From NCBI GenBank assembly GCA_025201765.1, contig MU623340.1, positions 682,001 to 746,000 on the forward strand: 64,000 bases of DNA. Direction: 5' to 3'. The number at the start of each line of letters is the position of its first letter. Position 1 is the stretch's first letter. A program made the translations under genes and the position numbers. The notes under the pieces are model-generated. The model was not told where the DNA came from and searched no databases. It was given only the letters and a program-made list of their open reading frames with translations. The DNA comes from Daldinia sp. FL1419. Taxonomy: Eukaryota > Ascomycota > Sordariomycetes > Xylariales > Hypoxylaceae. Below are positions 57,209-64,000 of this stretch, one piece after another.

Positions 57209-60200
57209 TCTCGCTTGGCCCCCCTCCACCCCCCTCTTCTCAATCTTCTGTCTCATCAACTAAGGTCGCTGTGCTACATGCGACAGTGGCTCATTGCCCG
57301 TTTCGTCCGCAATTGCAGACTACCATTTTAATTTGTGTAACTCGTGGGGAGAGAGGGTTTCACGTCGTATTTACATTTTATCTGAAAGACGAAGGACGTT
57401 GTGTAGCCTTCCAGGTTGCGTGGTGTGTGCTTCGTTTACAGGTGATAAAGCAGAAAGAGGAGGGCATTCATCGTAATGTAGGTAGGTATCGTTACTTGCC
57501 TCCTACTACTCCACCAACGGGCATGGGGCCGCGGCTTGCATATACAATCTGTACATACATACTACCTAACAATCCATCGTTACATCATTCGGCGCGACAA
57601 CTTTCAAGGGAGTTACAGAATAAATATTCCCGACTCCTGGTTTGCGAGTGGCCTGGCAAAGAGAAGTCTGGGTAGAGTTGCCGAGGACTGCTTCGATTTC
57701 TGCGACTCCTGCGACTCCTGTGACTCGTCTCCTCACCACGAATTCATCTGTTTTATATTGGCCTTCAGTCGTCTGTTACCCGGATTACCCTTTTCGGAAC
57801 CTACCGGATCTGAATTCTGGTGAGGATCAATATCCCCCACGTGGAGTGTCATAACCGATAGGCTCCCGTGTTCAGGAACTTATTATTCTAGCAAGTCCCG
57901 TCTTAGGCTTCGTCAAGATTGCGGTTGATGCGGAAAATCTAAAGTGATTCGAAGGAACGAGGAACGGCGATGTCAACTTCTTATTGGGCTATTTGGATTT
58001 AATGCCCGGTTTTATTCCCTCCAACGTGCCTCAATTACGGACGTGTCAACTCTGCTTTGGTGTGTCGTACAACAGGAATGATCGCCAGGGCTGAGTCCAA
58101 CCGACGGCCTTGGGCGGAATAATGTCTCCCAGAACGTACGGTTACGAGCAACCGTGTCTCTTGTTTGATAGTGCCACCATGGACGATAGCACTTAGTGCT
58201 CCCAAAGAGTCAGAAGCATGGATTATATCTCTATGAACAGCCACGGGTTATTAGTACTCGGTCAGCTTCGGCCATCCAAGGCTCATAGTGGAGTCGAGCA
58301 AGCAATCTGAATCCGTTTATAGCAGCCCAGAAAATTTCCAAGACCCATGCGAGATAACCAACCTGTCAACCTATCGTCGTCGCCGCCGCCGCCGCACAGC
58401 TTTTTACACACCCTCACCCATACACATACCAGGAAGAAGACCGCGATAAGACAGTTTTTCTTCCCTGCAATAGTACGCACCTCTATTGGGTCTGCCCCAT
58501 GCCACCTCTTTTGATTCTTCCAGATTTCTGCAGGTACCCTAGACGTGGACATTCATACACCACCACAGGTCAAAACATCCATATCCAATTGCGCTTGCGA
58601 ACCAATCAACTCGAGTAACCAAATTTGCAAGTTTTGGCTAGGCTACGATAGACTCGTACCTAAATGATCTGCTCTAGGAGTTAACCGGGAATCTGTTAGC
58701 GCCTACGGTTAGTAAGTTATCTCTCGGGGAGCTATCTTTCAGCTGTCAGATGTTAGGCCGAAACTAGATCGACTAGATGCATCTAGCGAACAGAATAAGC
58801 AGCGATGCAGCCAGCAAGGTCCATATCAGCGTGATCGGAGCCGATTATTGTTAATATGCCCGACTTTTGTTACACTGACAGGACGGATTAGTAGTCTCGC
58901 ACCGCAGAAATTTGCCTCGTGGACGTCATACTACGATACAACATAATCTCTAGGTATTTGCAAGCGAACTAATTAAGACTTGGCCGAGTTTCGATATTAA
59001 ACCCTCCTGCTCGACGCCACCGACTTGGATAAGCATGCATATACCGGTGAATCCTTAAAAAAGAAAAAAAAGAAAAGGTATCCGGAGCTTTGAAATGATA
59101 AGCCAGGACAAGTGGCGCCATTAACCAGACCATGGCTTTTGGTTCTCCATCATTATTACCTCGTAAAATATATTAACAGTCTCGCTGCTTTGAGCCTCAA
59201 GATTTTAGCGTAGTTCATTGGCAGGGAGAGCGGACTTTTGATCCTTATTCCAATCGGAGAATTCATTTGTGTTCTCCTGAGCCGACGATCACCACGGGAA
59301 TAGGATCAGCCGGCCAGGTAACGGTATACCAAGTATAGTGTGTATGTTCGGGGATTCTCTAACAGCGAACATACATTCCCGGTATATGAGGCCCTCGGAA
59401 TGACCTCATTCAAGACTTATTTGACGAATGCAATGCCCTGAAGCGCGCGCGTGTAGTGCGAACCGTTCGGGTCGTCACAGCAATTTGTGTAAGTCTTACA
59501 CGCCATAAGAAGTACAATTGGCGAATGGGGCAACTCGGACATGGCGAAATTGCGCAGGAATAGTGGCGGAATATGGCTGCAGGATAGCTTAATTACTGAC
59601 CATTTGAGCCGGCATGCACCATGGCGATCTTCCCCTTGCGTACAAGATGTTGTATCCGTTGCAGCCCCCCATTGCAGAAAAGCGTCACGCGAGTTTCAAA
59701 GAATGGGGTCGAACTGGAATTGAGTAATCTCGACATCATAGCTAAATATTGTACGAGATTTCGCCAATACGTACGGATCCGTACATGACACAGGTTCGAA
59801 GAGGATACAGTGCTTTGAATGTACGGCATACTCATTACGTACAACCCATATTTTCTCTTTCGTACTTGAAACTCGAATAACCTGTAAGTCCACGTAAGAA
59901 TGGGTCGCTAAGAGGAGATAGTTTTCTTCTCACCGCCACAAAGGGACGAGTTGGGATATCGTGAATATTTGGAATTAGGTAATAGGGTTGATACATCCGT
60001 CCACATAGGGAACCACAATTAATCTCTACTCAGAGCGACTAAAGCGACTAAAGCGACCAAAGAGAGACTAACGTAGAAGACGATACCCACCCCCCGGACG
60101 ACCGCAGACAAAAACGGCTGCGGGGCGCCATGCTCGACCTCGTGCTACGGGCATGGCATGGCGCAACCTCAACTACATTATCTCAGATCTCGCCGCTTAC

Positions 60201-61703
60201 CGACATCGAACAGACCCTAAGGGTCTTTCTCAAACTGTGTCTTTTCAAGACTGTGCTTTTCTTAGCATAGTATGACATTCGTACATATTGCATAAGCTCA
60301 GGTCAAAAAAACATGGGGAACTTCCGTAACCCCTCTCGTCCCTCCAACTAGTGTATTGGCATACATTATACAGGGGTATGCGTGTTCCATAGCTAAGTAC
60401 GTACATACTTAGTTGGCTCAACAGGAACCCCCAACGTTCCCCCGGATTCCATCCCCAGTCCGATGGCCGTTGACCGTTGGCATCCCGCACGGGTAGCGTG
60501 GATAGCTCGGATAAGCCGAATAGGATTCCGTCGGATCCTACCCCGCCGAATATATACTACTGAGCTTTACGTGGTGTAGACAGTAATATTTGCCGCGGGG
60601 ACGGGAGCAGCTCCGCTCACGGCACAAGTGGGCTGCCTGTTGGGTCGATATAACGTGGTGATCTGGCGAGATAGATCGACCTCTGGGTAGTCAGATAGGT
60701 TAAGTTAAGGGTAATGTACTGTACAAGCTAGAATGCGTTCTTCACCGCCCCCAACCCCCTTTACTGCCTTCAAAACGTACAGGTCGGGGTAGCGACTTTG
60801 TTTCGACGTTCACGGAAGAAAGTCGAAGCAAGGGAGCACAGTATACGCAGACGGTTCTCGGGTAACTCATGGATCGCTTGCGAGGGATGGATGGATATAG
60901 CCGTGCTGCCGTGGGGTATAGCGTACCGGGTTAACACGCTATATTTGTGTACGGTGCCATCGTATGGACGTGAGGGCTTAATGACGAGTGGCTTCGGTGA
61001 ATAGGGCGGGGGCCAGATTACTGGCTGTGGTCCCGGTACGTGCGGCAAGCTTGGCCGAGAGCTTTTACGCCGGCCGTCTCGGCACCGCGGTGGCGTCGAG
61101 CGGAACACTCTAGACCCTCTTGTGTTATGGCATGATCTTGCATTATCACATAGAGCGGGTACTAACGGTGGAGATTGTTTCGGATGGCTGGGGTTAGAAG
61201 AGGTGGATATGATATAGATAACGAAGATATACGTGGGGGGTTTCGACGACATCGGCGACGGCTATAGCTAAGAGACGGTATAGCTTTCAAGGACAGGTAC
61301 AGCATTGGCTTTCAGGAAGTTTTCCAACGACTTATGAGCTTCTCCAACGATACTCTAGTTCGTCAATGCCCTCAAGTCGGCTTCCTACTTGGCAGTCAAG
61401 ACTTGAACGTATATGATATGTCCCGTGTCCAATTTAATGCTGTAATTGATATATCACGAGTAGTATTCTGTGACTAAGATCAAAATTTACAAGCGACCAT
61501 GTTTCTTCACTTTGTGCGATTATAGACTGTTGTCTACGTGGAATGAAGAGATGGGATCGTAAACGGGTTTCCGTAAAACGAGAACCTGGCGGGTGTCCTA
61601 GGTACTTAGCCCAAGCAGTCGATTAAGTTGGAGATCGGTATTCGAATGACATTGCAATTCGTTCCCTAATCAGCAATGCAGACAGCAATGCCTGTCTTGT
61701 TAC

Positions 61704-61723
61704 CTACCTAGGTAGGTACCTAT
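61704..61723. repeat. Dispersed palindrome, near-ideal copy
   Basis: TACCTACCTAGGTAGGTA is an 18-bp perfect palindrome; it is the cleanest copy of the motif found throughout the non-coding parts of the window. Confidence 0.85.
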
Positions 61724-62303
61724 CTATCTGTTTCTATCTGCTAACCATCATTACGGCGTCTCGCGTAGTCTGAGTGGCGCATAAGAATCGCCGGTGATTC
61801 GTATACTACGTATTTAACTTTTTCAATCTCCTCTTTGAAGCCATATTAGGGAGAGGTGTTTCTGGCGTCTGTTGGAGTTAGCTACGTGGTGACTGTGTTG
61901 TGTTGTTGGTATGGTCAGGGGAAAGGGACTACTAGATCGGCAGGGGAAGGGCTACTCTGTGTGTCCCCCATGGAGATAGGTACTATATTGGCTTATGGTT
62001 CCGCTAGTATCGAAGCTTATATGGTCTTGGGATTTAGATATTACTTGGTCTTTACTAGCATCACCCTTGAAATCTTTACTCGAGCTACGAGGTACGATGC
62101 GAGACATGAGCATCCTTCGATAGCATATTGTCCAGCATGTTGTCCAGCATGTTGTCCCTTATATATAAATTGATACCACCTGTAGATAGTTATAGGCCCG
62201 ACGGTGGCGAGCTAAAGAAGCAGAACGCTACAAGAAGCGACTTATGCACCAAATGTAACAACTGCAGTTGCCATCCCAGTTAGTACCAACGACGGCTCCG
62301 AAG

Positions 62304-63770
62304 CTAACTTTTATCGTTGGGTTTTATTCCGGACAGCAGGTATTGCTGCAAGGCCAACATTGACTCTTCTATCGAACCCCGTCCGAACATTTCCTTAAAC
62401 GCTGCGTAATCAAGCGCATGATATTGATTCCCGTCTTGGGCCTGTTCAATGAGTCCTACCGACTCGATAATTCTCTCCATGTCAAGCTGGCAATCGTCGG
62501 GATATGATCCGACCACGCGCGTAAAGCCGGGAGCCTGTGCCAGTTTTGCGAGGTTGTGATTCCCCGATAAGGCTTCAAAAAGCGCGCTGGCGAAAACGTT
62601 GACGTCTTCGCCTTGTGGGGCTGTGGACTGCGTATACCATATATGCCATATCGTTCGAAACGCTCCTAGGCGGGCGAGGAGAGACAGGGATAGTTTATGA
62701 TATTGCTCCTGCATGGCGTCGTGGGGTATGAGGTCTCGAAGTGACGGTTGTCGCTCGCTGTCTCCCAGTCGTTGCCCTGTTAGAAGACCATAGATTGATA
62801 ACATCAGATATGTAGGATTCTTCGAGAAATAGGAGCTCGTGGTATCCTCCGCAAGCTGGTCCATACACCTGCCCAACATATAGAAAATGTCAAGTAATTC
62901 CTTCGTATCCAAGTCAAGATTACTGCCCCGACCCATTACTATATATTTCTGGACCATATCCGGAGCAGCACATTGCGTTGCAGCCCTGATGGCACACCTT
63001 AGTAAAAAAGGAGAAATTTCCGCCTTCTCTCCTTCGAGGACCACGAATAAGTTGTTGAGAAACGCGATCATTTTTTTCGAAGCGCTCGCGGGAGCCTTGT
63101 CCAAACACGCTTTTCCGATGACATCGGTGCTATGCGAAACGAGCCAGCGGCCGGTTGGCGTTCGAACCATATTTGTGATTTTCTGCTCGACTTGGATGAC
63201 ACTACGACACTGCAAAATTGCGCTTCGGAAACCATTCAAGTCGTCGCGGGTTAGTTCTCGACTGTTGGCCATCTTTTGCCGCTGGAGCATATACGCAATG
63301 GTCTTGGATGGACTATGTAGTATGTAGTACGGTATGCTATTTCTATCGTAGATATTGGTTTCACTGATAACATAGTCGTGGTGACTGTGCTTTATATTGG
63401 GCGCACCGCGAAGGGCAACGGAAAGTATATCGTAGTCGGTTATTCGCCAATTGCTGAATTTATCTTTCTTGGTATGATTCCAATTCGTCTCATACGATTT
63501 ATTCGAGGCCTCTAACTTGCGGACAAGCTTCTGGACTGGTTCTCTCTGTTGTAAAATATGATCTCTGACGGACATTGGCCTACCATCGATGTTTTCGTCG
63601 AAGGGCCGCACAAAGGGGCTATTCTCGGAATCCAGGTCAAGGAGAAGGTTGGTGGCTTCAACTGGTATATAATATTGCTTGCGCTGCCTTCTTCTGACGG
63701 ATCTATCCTTAGGCCACTTTACGTACCAAGGCTGAGGGTAGTGCATATTTCGTATCGGGTTTCGTGACAT
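62304..63770 (-). CDS. Unknown intronless protein (488 aa)
   Basis: No family recognised. The frame is uninterrupted from ATG at 63770 (context CAAAATG) to the stop at 62304. The N-terminus is basic and aromatic (MSRNPIRNMHYPQPWYVKWP then KDRSVRRRQRKQ), which could be a mitochondrial or nuclear targeting region. The body is a run of amphipathic helices with Leu/Ala-rich segments (e.g. SLSLLARLGAFRTIWHIWYT and FASALFEALSGNHNLAKLAQ), suggesting helical-repeat architecture like PPR/TPR proteins, although no repeat can be aligned by eye. It is the only multi-hundred-residue intronless gene in the window, so either an intron-poor mitochondrial factor or a retrocopy is possible. Confidence 0.7.
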   Translation of the reverse strand: MSRNPIRNMHYPQPWYVKWPKDRSVRRRQRKQYYIPVEATNLLLDLDSENSPFVRPFDENIDGRPMSVRDHILQQREPVQKLVRKLEASNKSYETNWNHTKKDKFSNWRITDYDILSVALRGAPNIKHSHHDYVISETNIYDRNSIPYYILHSPSKTIAYMLQRQKMANSRELTRDDLNGFRSAILQCRSVIQVEQKITNMVRTPTGRWLVSHSTDVIGKACLDKAPASASKKMIAFLNNLFVVLEGEKAEISPFLLRCAIRAATQCAAPDMVQKYIVMGRGSNLDLDTKELLDIFYMLGRCMDQLAEDTTSSYFSKNPTYLMLSIYGLLTGQRLGDSERQPSLRDLIPHDAMQEQYHKLSLSLLARLGAFRTIWHIWYTQSTAPQGEDVNVFASALFEALSGNHNLAKLAQAPGFTRVVGSYPDDCQLDMERIIESVGLIEQAQDGNQYHALDYAAFKEMFGRGSIEESMLALQQYLLSGIKPNDKS

Positions 63771-64000
63771 TTTGAGGGTGATGGTTGGATTTATAGAAGG
63801 ATATCATTTTTTAACGGGGAAAAAAAAGAAGAAGAGAGAGATGGAAAACTGCTATAGCATTATTTAATTTTGTGACGCCCCCCAAGTCAAAATATCGAGT
63901 AGCTGTCGTATAAACCCTCGATATCGCGGGGGTTATAATGTTGCGAGACCATTTTCGAGAAGCGAATAAGATAGAAAATACAAACCTCGTCCCTGTTCGT
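63771..64000. promoter_or_regulatory. Upstream region of the 62304-63770 gene
   Basis: 230 bp at the window edge with an A-rich run (63821-63832). It probably contains the promoter; no motif is decisive. Confidence 0.35.

Larger units (their letters stand above)
52437..62303. other. 9.9-kb gene-free region
   Basis: I see no protein-like frame, tRNA or transposon gene in this long stretch. It is patchy in base composition, with microsatellite-like segments (57181-57208, 57700-57726, 60031-60053, 62126-62155) and copies of the dispersed palindrome (54741-54756, 61704-61723). It could contain long non-coding RNAs, the ECL1-like gene's regulatory region near 52.4-53 kb, or decayed repeats. Confidence 0.45.

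Noticed and set aside
57121..57675. 184-codon plus-strand frame
   Set aside because: Its start lies in repeats (LLGLLGLLVS from the GGTCTGCTT repeat) and the rest shows no domain-like pattern.
60770..61252. 160-codon minus-strand frame rich in Pro/Ser/Arg
   Set aside because: Low-complexity, no conserved-looking block, and no splice signals; likely chance in GC-rich sequence.

Overview
This window is nuclear DNA of a filamentous ascomycete (Pezizomycotina, most likely a sordariomycete). The evidence is short GT-AG introns of about 47-75 nt with fungal branch points (CTAAC/CTAAT/CTGAC), a family of proteins typical of that group (Tup1/Rco-1, Pth11-like rhodopsin-domain receptor, UstYa-like oxidase, Ecl1-like factor, SIZ/PIAS ligase), and long gene-free stretches seeded with the dispersed palindrome TACCTAGGTA. 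Placing it nearer to Xylariales is only a guess from that intergenic motif. I found no rRNA, CRISPR array, transposase or viral gene. Gene models were built by joining exons by eye; every junction listed keeps the frame unless I say otherwise.

Layout, left to right. 1-3054 (-): Trm732/THADA tRNA-methylation partner, running off the left edge. 3737-4491 (+): TIM23. 5312-6609 (+): unknown gene carrying an in-frame TAG near its apparent start. 7230-7698 (+): tentative small gene. 7881-9468 (+): Pro/Gln/Gly-rich protein with a compact C-terminal domain. 12152-13336 (+): Pth11-like membrane receptor. 14259-14340 (+): tRNA-Ser(AGA). 14555-15716 (+): RNase MRP subunit Rmp1-like. 16471-18617 (-): Tup1 corepressor. 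18618-24935: 6.3 kb without a recognisable gene. 24936-25858 (+): UstYa-family oxidase. 27203-28308 (+): Erg3 sterol C-5 desaturase. 29689-30060 (-): small conserved membrane-anchored protein. 30937-31699 (+): ribosomal protein eL28. 33422-34764 (+): cytosolic malate dehydrogenase. 35516-36411 (-): TRAPP subunit Trs33. 37595-39939 (-): SIZ/PIAS SUMO ligase. 41224-41642 (+): Llp/DUF2423 nucleolar protein. 41770-44553 (-): SWR1 subunit Vps72/Swc2. 45818-47977 (-): large protein with a GHKL-like ATPase signature and a GC-AG intron. 51265-52436 (-): Ecl1-like zinc-binding longevity factor. 52437-62303: 9.9 kb without a recognisable gene. 62304-63770 (-): intronless unknown protein.

Most genes are housekeeping: tRNA and RNA processing (Trm732, Rmp1, tRNA-Ser), ribosome biogenesis (eL28, Llp), mitochondrial import, Golgi tethering, central carbon and sterol metabolism, and chromatin/SUMO control (Tup1, Swc2, SIZ). 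They are not an operon or a cluster; they are arranged as ordinary divergent and convergent pairs. The accessory-looking items are the UstYa oxidase, the Pth11-like receptor, the GHKL-like gene, the Pro/Gln-rich gene and the TAG-interrupted gene. The best candidates for something under-described are the GHKL-like gene and the dispersed palindrome. I did not find a convincing multi-gene novel system.
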